Shown one piece after another: positions 24,261 through 33,274 of a DNA stretch of 64,000 bases (positions within the stretch are counted from its first letter, which is position 1; every line of letters starts with the position of its first letter). The stretch is from Sphingomicrobium marinum (GTDB lineage Bacteria > Pseudomonadota > Alphaproteobacteria > Sphingomonadales > Sphingomonadaceae): assembly GCF_026157105.1 (NCBI RefSeq), contig NZ_JANPVQ010000001.1, forward strand, positions 46,001 through 110,000. The letters are read 5' to 3'. The notes beneath the pieces are model-generated. The model was not told where the DNA came from, searched no databases, and saw only the letters and a list, made by a program, of their open reading frames with translations. A program made the position numbers and the translations under genes.

Positions 24261-26639
24261 GTGAAGCGTTGGGTTCCCAGCATCTTGGCCATCAGTGTGG
24301 CCGCTTGTGGCGCCAACACGGTGCCGGTCGAGCAGGCATCGGACAGCGTCGCAACCGCCCCCGCCATGAGCGATGAAGAGCGTATCGCTGACATGGTTTC
24401 GCGCATGAGCCTGGAACGGAAGATCGCCCAGCTCATCCAGCCGCAAATCAACAGTTTCACCGCCAAGGACATGGAGCGCTATCGGTTCGGTAGCTACCTC
24501 AATGGCGGCAATGGCGGCCCCTATGGCGATGAATTTGCGCCCGGACCCGAATGGCTCAAGCTCGCCGATGAAATGTGGGACGCTTCGACCCGGCCGCTGC
24601 CGGGCAACGAGCCCGTCATCCCGGTCATGTGGGGCACCGATGCAGTGCACGGCCACACCAATGTCATCGGCGCTACGATCTTCCCGCACAATATCGGCCT
24701 TGGCGCGACGGGCGATGCCGATCTCGTGCGTCGTATCGGGGCGGCGACTGCGACCGAAATCGAAGTCACCGGTATCGACTGGAATTTCTCGCCCACGGTG
24801 GCAGTCGCCCGCGACGATCGCTGGGGCCGCACCTATGAAAGCTATTCGGAAGACCCGGCCATTGTCGCAAAGATGGGCGCCGCGTTGGTCGAAGGGCTCC
24901 AGGGCAAGAATGGCGCCGACGACTATCTGGGCCAGGGCCGCGTCATCGCGACGGCCAAGCACTTCTTCGGCGACGGCGGCACCGACCAAGGTGTCGACCA
25001 GGGCGACGTGAATGGCGATCTGACCGAGCTCGCCAAGATCCACATCACGCCCTACCCCGCCGCAATCGAAGCGGGCGTTGAAACCATCATGGCCAGCTTC
25101 AATTCAATCAATGGCAAGAAAATGCACGGCAACAAGGCGTTGCTGACCGACGTGCTGCGCGGCGAACTGGGCTTTGACGGCCTCGTCGTTGGCGACTGGA
25201 ACGGTCATGGGCAGGTCGCCGGCTGCACCGTAACCGATTGCGCCCAGTCGCTACTGGCCGGGCTCGACATCTACATGGTGCCCGATGACTGGAAGGGGCT
25301 GATGGACACGCTGATCGCGCAGGTTGGCGACGGCACCATTACGATGGAACGCGTCGATGAAGCCGTGACGCGCGTGCTCCGCGTGAAAATGCGCGCCGGA
25401 TTGCTCGATGATGATGCGCTCAAGCCGTCGGCGCGGCCCAATGCGGGCGAGTTCGACAAGCTCGGCTACGCCCCGCACCGTGCGGTGGCGCGTGAAGCCG
25501 TCGCCAAGAGCCAGGTGCTGTTGAAGAATAACGGCGTGCTCCCGATCAAGGCGGGCGCCAGCATTCTCGTCGCGGGCTCGGCCGCTGACAGCATCGCGCA
25601 GGCTGCGGGCGGTTGGACGCTGACATGGCAGGGTGGTCTTGAACTGGGCAACGACATGTTCCCGGGCGCAACCTCCATCTGGTCTGGAATCGAGCAGGCT
25701 GCGGCCGCCAGCGGCGGCAGCGCCGCGCTGTCGATCGACGGCAGCTATGACGACAAGCCCGATGTGGCGATCGTCGTCTTCGGGGAAGAGCCCTATGCGG
25801 AGTTTGCCGGCGACCGGAAAAACGCCATCCTCGCCGACACCGAAGGGCTCGAGCTACTACGCAATTTTGAAGCCGAGGACGTTCCGGCGATCGCCATATT
25901 CCTGAGCGGTCGGCCGATGTGGATGAACCGCGAGATCAACGCGTCCGACGCCTTTATCGCGTCGTGGTTGCCCGGCAGCGAAGGCGCGGGTGTTGCCGAC
26001 ATTCTTTACGGTTCGCGCGAATCAACGGGACGCCTGTCGTTCAGCTGGCCCGCCAATTGCGGCGGCGCCCCGGTCAACGGACCCGATGGCGCGCTGTTCA
26101 ATGTCGGATATGGTAACAGCCAGGGCATGCCGACCTCGCTCGGCACGTTGAGCGAGGAGTGCGGCCTGCTGGACGCAACCCCCGTAGCCGACTGGTTCGT
26201 CAATGGCCGCCTGTCCGACGGCATCACCGCAAGCGCGGGTGGGCGCACCCTGCCCAATCTTCGCGGCGAAGCGGTCGGCATTGTGGCGCGCGGCATCGAC
26301 CGCAACCGCCAGGAAGACGCGCGCGAAATCATCTTCGCGCCCGATGCGCGCATCACCCTGTCCTCCGACACGATGGGCGGCGGCGCCTATCGCATCGAAT
26401 ATTCGCTCGATGCGCAGCCGGCTGGACCGGTCCTCATGATGGTCGGCAACAACGAATTCGATATCATGCGCCAGCTGCAACTGGGCGCTGGCAAGGGCTG
26501 GCGCGAAATGATCATTACCGATGCGTGCGCGCCGGGGCTGGGCGATTCGATCATGATCCGTTCGGTCGCACCGATGTCGATCAAGGTATCGAGCATTACC
26601 CGCCAGGACCTCCCCGAAGGGACCGAGTGCTCGTTCTGA
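24261..26639 (+). CDS. GH3-family exo-beta-glucosidase, lipoprotein
   Basis: 792 residues from GTG 24261 (GGAGAG at 24250-24255). The N-terminus MKRWVPSILAISVAACGAN has a basic start, hydrophobic core and lipobox VAAC, so it is a membrane-anchored lipoprotein. The GH3 N domain includes DRWGRTYESYSEDP, TAKHFFGDGGTDQG and FDGLVVGDWNGHG with nucleophile Asp312; the second GH3 domain (LVAGSAADSI..., VVFGEEPYAEFAGDR) follows, then a C-terminal module of about 150 residues. This is the exo-1,3/1,4-beta-glucan type, acting on beta-glucosides in the periplasm. The in-frame opening back to 24033 would be a non-secreted extension and is rejected; it leaves a 5' leader of roughly 230 bp after the operator. 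Confidence 0.93.
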   Translation: MKRWVPSILAISVAACGANTVPVEQASDSVATAPAMSDEERIADMVSRMSLERKIAQLIQPQINSFTAKDMERYRFGSYLNGGNGGPYGDEFAPGPEWLKLADEMWDASTRPLPGNEPVIPVMWGTDAVHGHTNVIGATIFPHNIGLGATGDADLVRRIGAATATEIEVTGIDWNFSPTVAVARDDRWGRTYESYSEDPAIVAKMGAALVEGLQGKNGADDYLGQGRVIATAKHFFGDGGTDQGVDQGDVNGDLTELAKIHITPYPAAIEAGVETIMASFNSINGKKMHGNKALLTDVLRGELGFDGLVVGDWNGHGQVAGCTVTDCAQSLLAGLDIYMVPDDWKGLMDTLIAQVGDGTITMERVDEAVTRVLRVKMRAGLLDDDALKPSARPNAGEFDKLGYAPHRAVAREAVAKSQVLLKNNGVLPIKAGASILVAGSAADSIAQAAGGWTLTWQGGLELGNDMFPGATSIWSGIEQAAAASGGSAALSIDGSYDDKPDVAIVVFGEEPYAEFAGDRKNAILADTEGLELLRNFEAEDVPAIAIFLSGRPMWMNREINASDAFIASWLPGSEGAGVADILYGSRESTGRLSFSWPANCGGAPVNGPDGALFNVGYGNSQGMPTSLGTLSEECGLLDATPVADWFVNGRLSDGITASAGGRTLPNLRGEAVGIVARGIDRNRQEDAREIIFAPDARITLSSDTMGGGAYRIEYSLDAQPAGPVLMMVGNNEFDIMRQLQLGAGKGWREMIITDACAPGLGDSIMIRSVAPMSIKVSSITRQDLPEGTECSF

Positions 26640-26753
26640 TAGGCTAGTCGCGGGGGACCATGGAAGGCGCGCTGGAGCGACCCGGATGGTGTGGCATCGG
26701 AGCTTGCGGGGCTCTCAGAAACCGCTACCGAAACCGCAGTTCATCCCGCTTCA

Positions 26754-26775
26754 TCGCGGCCTTCCATGGCCGCGA
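26754..26775. repeat. Hairpin in the gap after GH3
   Basis: TCGCGGCC and GGCCGCGA form an 8-bp stem with a 6-nt loop. There is no T run. It could be a processing or bidirectional end site between the convergent GH3 and response-regulator genes; the rest of the 222-bp gap shows nothing. Confidence 0.45.
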
Positions 26776-26861
26776 CGCCATAGTGGGGGATCTCGCTTGG
26801 ATTGGCGAGTGGGCGGTCGGTGACTGGCTGTCGGGCTTCGGCGAACGACACATCAGCGCCT

Positions 26862-27656
26862 TCAGGCGGCTGACCCCTTATGTGTAAGTCGCTGTAAGGT
26901 CTGCTTTTTATAGGATTTGCTCACGCGGATACGCGTGTCGTCGTCGAGAACCAGCACGACCGCGCCAAATTTCTCGCGTTCGATCGCCCGGACGGACGAT
27001 AGATTGACGATACTCGAACGGTGGACCCGCAGGAACTGGTCGGGATCGAGCCGGTCGTCGAGCGAGGTAATCGTATCGTCGGCCAGGTGCTTGGCTGTAC
27101 CGGTCTGCACGCTGACATAGTCCCCCGCCGCCCTGAAACAGCGCACGTCCTTGACCGGGACGCGCACCACCGAACCGCGGCTGTTGATCCACAAATCCTG
27201 GTCATACGGGCTTTGCAAATCGTCGGCGCGCGCTTGGTCCAGCCGGGCCACGACATCGCGCAATTGCTCGACCCGAGCCTCGGCCTTCAATGTTCGCCGC
27301 CGATCGCGCGCCCGGTCGATGGCTTTGCAAAGGCGCGTTTCATCGACTGGTTTGAGCACATAATCGAGAGCGCCTTCGTTGAATGCGTCGACGGCATAAT
27401 TGTCGAACGCGGTGACGAAGATCACCGCCGGCGGATCTTCGACTTCCAAAGCCTTCAAGAGCTCGAACCCGTTCATGCCGGGCATCATGACGTCGAGCAG
27501 CAACAGATCGGGCTTGAGCGCAGCAATCGCTTCCAGCGCCTGTTCGCCATCATCGGCCGTACCGACGAGGTCGATATCGTCGAGCTTGTTGAGCGCGATC
27601 ACCAGCCGCCGCTGCGCCAGCGGTTCGTCATCCGCGATTAGGGTGCGCAGCGTCAT
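26862..27656 (-). CDS. LytTR-family response regulator
   Basis: 264 residues. Receiver domain 1-120 with acidic pocket ADDEP, phosphoacceptor Asp in LLLLDVMMPGMNG, and the Lys in VLKPVDE. A linker with a short coiled-coil stretch (ARVEQLRDVVARLDQARA) leads to a LytTR DNA-binding domain (about 160-260) with VKDVRCFRAAGDYVSVQT, FLRVHRSSIVNL and SYKKQTL. Its start overlaps the kinase stop. Together with the two kinases upstream it makes a three-gene signalling unit sitting inside the sugar locus; its targets are not visible. Confidence 0.93.
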   Translation of the reverse strand: MTLRTLIADDEPLAQRRLVIALNKLDDIDLVGTADDGEQALEAIAALKPDLLLLDVMMPGMNGFELLKALEVEDPPAVIFVTAFDNYAVDAFNEGALDYVLKPVDETRLCKAIDRARDRRRTLKAEARVEQLRDVVARLDQARADDLQSPYDQDLWINSRGSVVRVPVKDVRCFRAAGDYVSVQTGTAKHLADDTITSLDDRLDPDQFLRVHRSSIVNLSSVRAIEREKFGAVVLVLDDDTRIRVSKSYKKQTLQRLTHKGSAA

Positions 27657-28729
27657 GTCGGCATCGCCTGTCGGGGCAGGGTCAATTCGACGCGGTAACC
27701 ACCGGCGCTCAACGGACCTGCATCGAAGTCGAAATCGTCACCGTAGCGCGCCTGCAGCCGTTCGCGGACATTGCGCAGCCCGGTGCCGGTCCCGGCAGAA
27801 GGCTTGATCCCGATGTCACCGTCATCGGTGACCGCAAGACGGAAACGGTTCCCCATATCCTTGGCTTCTATCCGCACCGTCACCGGGCCCGTCGAGCGCG
27901 CAACTGCGTACTTCACTGCATTTTCGACGAGGGGTTGGAGAATGAAGCTCGGCACCCGTTCACCGGCCAACACCGGATCGATATCGGTCTCGACATGGAT
28001 GCGCTCGCCAAAGCGCGAGCGTTCGATATCGAGGTAGACGAGTTGCTGCGCAACCTCTTCCTCGAGCGGGATATCCTCGAGCGGATCCGCCGACAGTCCA
28101 CCGCGCAGAAAATCCGACAAGCGGCGCAGCATCGATTCGGCTTCCTCACCGCGTTCGTCGAGCACCAGCGTGGATACGCTGTTGAGCGTGTTGAACAGGA
28201 AGTGCGGATTGACCTGGTAGCGCAGCGCCTGGATTTCCGCGCGCTGTGCCTTGGCCTGCGCCTGCGCGCGCCCCAACTGCTCGCGCCGCACCCTGACCGA
28301 GTAGAGCAAAGCGAGAATCAGCGCCGCCCAGGCCAGCTGCAGGTGCAGCCAGTAGGCGACCGTCATGTAGACTTCGGGCCCCTTGGTGACTTCGGCAAAG
28401 GCAAGATCGAAGGCCCAGCGATTGGCCAGACTGTGGATCGTCCCCACCGCGATTACCATCGCAAAAAGCATCAGCGCGATTTGCCAGAACGGGCGTTCGA
28501 GGCAGCGTTCGATCACGAGGTACACCAGCGCGCCGATGGCAATGGCGCTGCTGGCCCAGACCAGCCGCATGACCTGGAGCAGCGCCCAGCTGAACTCGGC
28601 ATCGTCAGCGCTGCCGACAAATTGCAGTCGCAGCTCCAGATAGATAATCTCGCCCAGCCACAGCAGCACGCTGAGGGTCAATGCCCAGCGGCGTAGTTGG
28701 CGGCGCTCGTCGCGCGAAAGGTCCATCAT
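27653..28729 (-). CDS. LytS/YehU-type sensor histidine kinase, intact ATPase
   Basis: 358 residues. Four to five N-terminal membrane helices (up to about residue 145), a short coiled coil (REQLGRAQAQAKAQRAEI), then the His_kinase domain with YQVNPHFLFNTLNSVSTLVLDERG, where the histidine is in NPHF. The ATPase part is complete: N-box PLVENAVKYAV, G1 VTDDGDIG and G2 GTGTGLRNVRERL. It should autophosphorylate and donate to the LytTR regulator, whose start overlaps its end (ATGA). The second kinase precedes it with a further ATGA overlap. Confidence 0.92.
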   Translation of the reverse strand: MMDLSRDERRQLRRWALTLSVLLWLGEIIYLELRLQFVGSADDAEFSWALLQVMRLVWASSAIAIGALVYLVIERCLERPFWQIALMLFAMVIAVGTIHSLANRWAFDLAFAEVTKGPEVYMTVAYWLHLQLAWAALILALLYSVRVRREQLGRAQAQAKAQRAEIQALRYQVNPHFLFNTLNSVSTLVLDERGEEAESMLRRLSDFLRGGLSADPLEDIPLEEEVAQQLVYLDIERSRFGERIHVETDIDPVLAGERVPSFILQPLVENAVKYAVARSTGPVTVRIEAKDMGNRFRLAVTDDGDIGIKPSAGTGTGLRNVRERLQARYGDDFDFDAGPLSAGGYRVELTLPRQAMPT

Positions 28730-29799
28730 GCGGCAATCCCCTTGCCGCCCATGACCGCCGGGAGACGCACCAATATGGTCAGCCGGTCCTCAGCGCGATC
28801 GACGTCGATCGAGGCGCGATCGCCGAAGCGTTCCGCCAGCCGTTCGCCGACAATGCGCGAGGCGCGCCGTTCAAGATTGGGCATCGGCTGCGCGTGACGC
28901 TCAACCAGCTTGAGACGCAAGACCTGGTCGACGACCTCGGCGGAAAGATCGAGATGAGTTTCACCTGCCACCGGGGCGACACCCAGCTGGATTGCATCCT
29001 CAAGCAAGGGCTGGAGCAGGAAGGGCGGGACCAGCGCGTCCTCATATTCGGCGGGCAGGTCCACATTGACACGGAGGCGATCGGGAAAGCGGGTTTGCTC
29101 TATCCCAAGATATTGTCGCAGCTGCTCGAATTCGGCGTAGAGCGTATGATCGGCATAAGGATCGGCCTTCAGGCTGGCACGCAGGAAAGCGGAGAACCTT
29201 CCGATCAGCCCCTCGGCTGCCTCGCCCCTTCGTTCGAGGATCAGCGTGCCGATCGAATTGAGCGTGTTGAACAAGAAATGCGGATTGAGCCGGTAGCGCA
29301 CCGCGCGCATCTGCGCATCATGGGCGCCGCGGCGTGCGGTACCCGTGGCGCGCCGCTCGCGCCGGATGCGCTCGGAATAAAGCAGCGCGACGATCACCGC
29401 GCTCCACGCCAGGAAAAAATGGAACCACCAGGCCGACATCAGGGCAAGGAACCCGGTCTCCACATCGGTATAGCCATCGGCGATGGCGAACCGCGCGCCG
29501 ATATACATGCGCAGCCAACCAAATAGCAGCGAGAGGACGGCGACAATTGCGGCTAGCTGCCAGAAACGCCGGTTCTGGAAATATTCGAAAATGGCGTAGA
29601 GCGCGGCGCAGCAACCGATGCTGGCCAGGTTGGAGCGGATGAAGAAGAACCATTCGAACTTGTAGGCATATTGTTCGAACAAGGCGGCGCGGCCCCACCA
29701 GATCGCTTCCTCGAAGGCGAGAAAGAAAAAGGTAATGACGATCGCGGCGCGGCGCAGGTGCCAGCGGTCTCCCGCCTTGTAGGGTGCTGCAGAAATCAT
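28726..29799 (-). CDS. LytS-type kinase-like protein with degenerate ATP site
   Basis: 357 residues. Several membrane helices occupy residues 15-150, then the dimerisation/His motif YRLNPHFLFNTLNSIGTLILERRG is kept. The ATP-binding region is altered: the N-box reads PLLEDAIQLGV (Asn to Asp), the DxG box region reads LVERHAQPMPN and the G-rich GTGTGL of its partner is gone (ASRIVGERLAERFG). It is clearly a paralogue of the intact kinase encoded next. It may pair with it as a non-catalytic sensor or be phosphorylated in trans. First gene of the coupled three-gene unit; divergent from the FucP-like transporter across 300 bp. Confidence 0.85.
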   Translation of the reverse strand: MISAAPYKAGDRWHLRRAAIVITFFFLAFEEAIWWGRAALFEQYAYKFEWFFFIRSNLASIGCCAALYAIFEYFQNRRFWQLAAIVAVLSLLFGWLRMYIGARFAIADGYTDVETGFLALMSAWWFHFFLAWSAVIVALLYSERIRRERRATGTARRGAHDAQMRAVRYRLNPHFLFNTLNSIGTLILERRGEAAEGLIGRFSAFLRASLKADPYADHTLYAEFEQLRQYLGIEQTRFPDRLRVNVDLPAEYEDALVPPFLLQPLLEDAIQLGVAPVAGETHLDLSAEVVDQVLRLKLVERHAQPMPNLERRASRIVGERLAERFGDRASIDVDRAEDRLTILVRLPAVMGGKGIAA

Positions 29800-30035
29800 C
29801 CTATCTTCGTATTCCCTGTAGCATAATCCTACCGGCCGAAAGTTGCGGAAAAAGGTTTACCAGACTTGGCCGGGCAACAACTTCAATACGCCGAAAGGCA
29901 GGCTTTTGCCGATGGTTCGCTCTCAACGGGTCATTTCAGGTCGAAACGAATTCTGTCGCAGACGATCCGGGCAGCATTGAAATGCTGCATTGCGCTGCCG
30001 TCCGGCGTCGTCGATAAATCGCTATGGACGAGTGC

Positions 30036-30053
30036 TTTGTGATCGTTCACAAA
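30036..30053. promoter_or_regulatory. LacI-type operator before sugar transporter
   Basis: TTTGTGATCGTTCACAAA, a palindrome one base off the consensus at the other two sites. It lies 46 bp before the transporter start, in the 300-bp gap 29800-30099. The remainder of the gap has no recognised feature. Confidence 0.75.
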
Positions 30054-30099
30054 CATGAGCAGCAGTTGACGATATCCAATCCGTCGGGGGGAGTTTTCT

Positions 30100-31590
30100 A
30101 TGGCAATCGCGCCCGAAGTAAGCAGCAGCACCGATCCGCGTCCCGCGATCGACGAGGGGCAGGGGGTGAATGCACCTGGCCTGCAATATTTTGTCTTTGG
30201 CTTGTTCTTCATCTTCGGCGGCATCACCAGCCTGAACGATGTCATCATTCCCAAGCTGAAAGAGCTGTTCACGCTCAACTATACGCAGGCCATGCTGGTG
30301 CAGTTCTGCTTCTTCGCCGCCTACCTGCTGATCGGCATTCCGGGCGCCAAGCTGGTCAAGAAGATCGGCTATATGCGCGGTGCGGTGGCCGGGCTGTGCC
30401 TGATGATTTTGGGCTGCCTGATCTTCATCCCGGCGTCGCAAACCGCGACATATGCGCTATTCCTCGGCGCTTTGTTCATTCTGGCTTCGGGCGTGGTGAT
30501 CGTGCAGGTCGTGGCCAATCCGCTGATTTCGCTGCTTGGCCCGCCACAAACGGCGCATAGCCGCCTTACCTTTGCGCAGGCGTTCAACTCGCTCGGCACC
30601 ACGGTTTTCCCGATTGTAGGCGCGGCGGTGATCCTCGGCAGCCTTGCCGATACCAGCGCGGCCGAACTCACCGGCCAGGCGCTCACCGAATATCGCCAGG
30701 CCGAGAGCAAGGCCATCTGGCAGGGCTATCTGGGTCTCGCCGTGCTGATCGGCATCGTGGCTACAGCAGTGTGGTCCTTCCGCAACCGCCTACCGCACGA
30801 TGCCGCAAGTATGGGCGGCAGCGAACTGGTTTCTAACAACCGCTACGTCATCGGACTGGCGTTAGCGATTACAGGCGCCGGGTTGGCGATCTACGTGAAT
30901 GGCCTGCTCGGCGTGCTGGTCATTCTGGCAGCCCCTGTCGTTTGGCTCCGCGACAATGAACTGCTGAGGCGACGTCGCTTCAGCTTTGGTGCGCTATGCA
31001 TCTTTCTTTATGTGGGAGCAGAAGTGGCGATCGGATCGATCATCATTAACTACCTTCTCTTGGAAGGTGTCATGGCCAACGGTGGCCCATTGACTGCATC
31101 TCTCAATGGCTTTGTGACGGCGGTTTTGAATTTCTTCGGCAGTGATAAAGTCATCGAACCCAATGCTGTTGAATGGATGATCGGCCTTTATTGGGGCGGC
31201 GCCATGATCGGTCGTTTCATCGGTTCAGCGTTAATGCGTGTGGTCAGCCCAGGCAAATTGCTCGCCTTCAATGCGTTGGGTGCCATTACGCTCATAGCCA
31301 TCTCGGCCAATAGCGCTGGCGAACTTGCAGGTTACACTCTGCTCGCCTGCGGCCTGATGAACTCGATCATGTTCCCGACCATCTTCAGCCTCGCCTGCGA
31401 AAAGCTGGGTGCGCGCGCTGCCGACGGTTCGGGCATCATCAACGTCGCCATCTTCGGCGGCGCGGTGGTCCCGCTGCTCTACGGCGTGCTCGCGGATGCG
31501 ACGGGCAGCCTCGCCATGGCACTGACGTTGCCGGCGATCTGTTACGCGATCATCGCGGGCTTCGGCTTTTACGCACGGCGCCCCGCCTAG
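30100..31590 (+). CDS. FucP/GluP-type sugar:proton MFS transporter
   Basis: 496 residues, twelve helices. Start ATG 30100 with the strong GGGGGGAG just upstream. The N-terminus after a polar leader reads YFVFGLFFIFGGITSLNDVIIPKLKELF, the FucP family pattern; PGAKLVKKIGY is the loop 2-3 motif and VVANPLISLLG is another family block. It would carry a hexose (glucose, galactose, fucose or similar) into the cell by proton symport. Controlled by the LacI-type operator 46 bp upstream and likely takes up the product of the GH3 enzyme. Base use in the middle (about 30980-31330) is a little less GC-rich than around it. Confidence 0.92.
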   Translation: MAIAPEVSSSTDPRPAIDEGQGVNAPGLQYFVFGLFFIFGGITSLNDVIIPKLKELFTLNYTQAMLVQFCFFAAYLLIGIPGAKLVKKIGYMRGAVAGLCLMILGCLIFIPASQTATYALFLGALFILASGVVIVQVVANPLISLLGPPQTAHSRLTFAQAFNSLGTTVFPIVGAAVILGSLADTSAAELTGQALTEYRQAESKAIWQGYLGLAVLIGIVATAVWSFRNRLPHDAASMGGSELVSNNRYVIGLALAITGAGLAIYVNGLLGVLVILAAPVVWLRDNELLRRRRFSFGALCIFLYVGAEVAIGSIIINYLLLEGVMANGGPLTASLNGFVTAVLNFFGSDKVIEPNAVEWMIGLYWGGAMIGRFIGSALMRVVSPGKLLAFNALGAITLIAISANSAGELAGYTLLACGLMNSIMFPTIFSLACEKLGARAADGSGIINVAIFGGAVVPLLYGVLADATGSLAMALTLPAICYAIIAGFGFYARRPA

Positions 31591-31629
31591 GGCACCGCCC
31601 GCAGGCAGCTTTTTGCCGTTTCAGGTGTT

Positions 31630-31660
31630 GGGGCTTCATGTTTGCGCGTGAAGCCCCTTT
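31630..31660 (+). terminator. Terminator after the sugar transporter
   Basis: GGGGCTTCA and TGAAGCCCC form a perfect 9-bp stem, followed by TTT; it ends four bases before the next gene's ATG. Confidence 0.8.
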
Positions 31661-31663
31661 GCC

Positions 31664-32509
31664 ATGTCGACCCACGACGTGACGCCACCTTCGCGGGTGT
31701 GGCTACTCTTCAATGAAGGCTCGCGCTCGACCGATGATGCGGCGCTATCGCGCATCATCGAGACGATCGACGATCTGGGATGGACGCTGGTCGGGCGCAT
31801 CCGCTTTCCTGATGAGGACTTGCCGCCGCAAGCCGAGCTGGAAGCGCAGTCGGTCGATACGCTGGTGGCGCTGGGCGGCGATGGCACCATTGCGTGCGCC
31901 GCAGCCCACTATGACGATTGGAACGGGCGCATCCTGCCGTTGGCCGGCGGTACGATGAACCTCGTTCCCAAAATTCTCCATCCTGACATCGACCACGAGA
32001 CGGTCTTGCGCGCCGTTGCTGAAAAGCCGCGCACCCGGACCCTGCCCTTTATCGCGTGCCAGGGGCATGCCAGCTATGCCCGCCTTATCGCGGGACCGGT
32101 CGCCGGTTTTGTGCATGTCCGCGAAAACGTGCGCAGCGCCGATCTTCGCCGCGCGTGGCGCGCGCTTCGCTTCGCGTGGCGGCTAACGTGGCGGCGGTCG
32201 ATCCGTATCCGCAACGCCGAGGGCCGCTATCGCGCGGTCTTTGCCAAACCGATGAGCGACACCGGAATGGAGATCGATGCCATCCGCTCGCGCGGCTGGG
32301 GCACAAGCGTCCGGATGGCCTGGGCGTGGCTGCGCGGCCTCTTCACCGACTTGCGCCTGCCGGTTGAGCGCACCGACGAAGAACTCGTTCTCCTATCCGA
32401 TCATCCGATTCGCGCCCTGTTCGACGGCGAGGAGCGCTTGCTCGATTCGCCCGCGCATTTTTCCGTCGAGACGACGCACATCACCTTCTTCACCACGGAG
32501 GCCCCATGA
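31664..32509 (+). CDS. Diacylglycerol kinase catalytic-domain protein
   Basis: 281 residues. The nucleotide-binding motif is LVALGGDGTIACAA, with the LPLAGGTMNLVPK block typical of DAGK/LCB5/YegS enzymes. These phosphorylate diacylglycerol or related lipids at the membrane. The start is ATG 31664, directly after the preceding terminator hairpin. Its end overlaps the metallophosphoesterase gene (ATGA), suggesting a pair of linked functions, perhaps a lipid kinase and a nucleotidase or phosphatase. The true substrate cannot be read from the sequence. Confidence 0.87.
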   Translation: MSTHDVTPPSRVWLLFNEGSRSTDDAALSRIIETIDDLGWTLVGRIRFPDEDLPPQAELEAQSVDTLVALGGDGTIACAAAHYDDWNGRILPLAGGTMNLVPKILHPDIDHETVLRAVAEKPRTRTLPFIACQGHASYARLIAGPVAGFVHVRENVRSADLRRAWRALRFAWRLTWRRSIRIRNAEGRYRAVFAKPMSDTGMEIDAIRSRGWGTSVRMAWAWLRGLFTDLRLPVERTDEELVLLSDHPIRALFDGEERLLDSPAHFSVETTHITFFTTEAP

Positions 32510-33237
32510 CCTGCCTGCTGCACATTTCCGATTTGCATTTCGGCGCGGAAGACCGCGAAGCGCTCGATTGGTTCGCATTGCAGGCAGAACTGCATGAACC
32601 TGACAGCATCGTCGTCACCGGCGATGTGACGCAGCGGGCGCTTCCCCACCAGTTCGAAGCCGCCGCCGAATATCTCGACGCCCTCCCCGCACCGGTGACG
32701 ATCAAATATGGCAACCACGACCTGCCCTATTTCAACCTGATCGAACGTTTCCTCACGCCCTACAAGCGGATGGAAAAGCTCAAAGACAAGGTCGAGCGGC
32801 ACATCGATCTCGACAATTGCGTCATCGTTCCCTTGAAGACCACGGCACGCGCGCAGTGGCGCTTCAACTGGTCACACGGCAATGTCAACGACGACAGCCT
32901 CGACAAGACGCTGCGTCGCCTGCGCCTGGCCCCCGAAAACAAGCGCAAGCTGGTGGCCTGCCACCATCCGCTGATCGACACCGAGGAATATAACCTGAAA
33001 GGATCGACGCGCGGCGGTCGCGAGGCGCTTCACGCGATTGCCGAGGCGGGCGCCGAAGCGGTGCTCAGCGGCCACGTCCACACTCCGTTCGACCTTGTGG
33101 TCGACGCGGGCGGCCGCCCGATCCGGCTGATCGGTGCAGGCACCTTGTCGGACCGATTGCGCGGGCATCGCCCAAGCTACAACGAGATCAAGGTGGCTCC
33201 TGACACCATCGAGGTCGTGCATCACATACACGACTGA
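32506..33237 (+). CDS. Calcineurin-like metallophosphoesterase
   Basis: 243 residues. All five metal motifs are present: ISDLHFG (D-x-H), VTGDVTQ (G-D), GNHD, ACHHPL and SGHVHTPF. The fold of this group binds two metals and cleaves phosphomono- or diesters; closest in feel to the 3',5'-cyclic-nucleotide/CpdA-like set, but without proof. Start overlaps the kinase-like gene by 4 bp, so the two are translated together. Confidence 0.9.
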   Translation: MTCLLHISDLHFGAEDREALDWFALQAELHEPDSIVVTGDVTQRALPHQFEAAAEYLDALPAPVTIKYGNHDLPYFNLIERFLTPYKRMEKLKDKVERHIDLDNCVIVPLKTTARAQWRFNWSHGNVNDDSLDKTLRRLRLAPENKRKLVACHHPLIDTEEYNLKGSTRGGREALHAIAEAGAEAVLSGHVHTPFDLVVDAGGRPIRLIGAGTLSDRLRGHRPSYNEIKVAPDTIEVVHHIHD

Positions 33238-33274
33238 TCTGGCGAGCGGCGTGCGCTCGCGCTAAAGCGGCGCC

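Noticed and set aside
30980..31330. Recombinant segment inside the FucP-like transporter gene
   Set aside because: Base use is slightly less GC-rich, but the reading frame and helix pattern continue and the difference could be chance.
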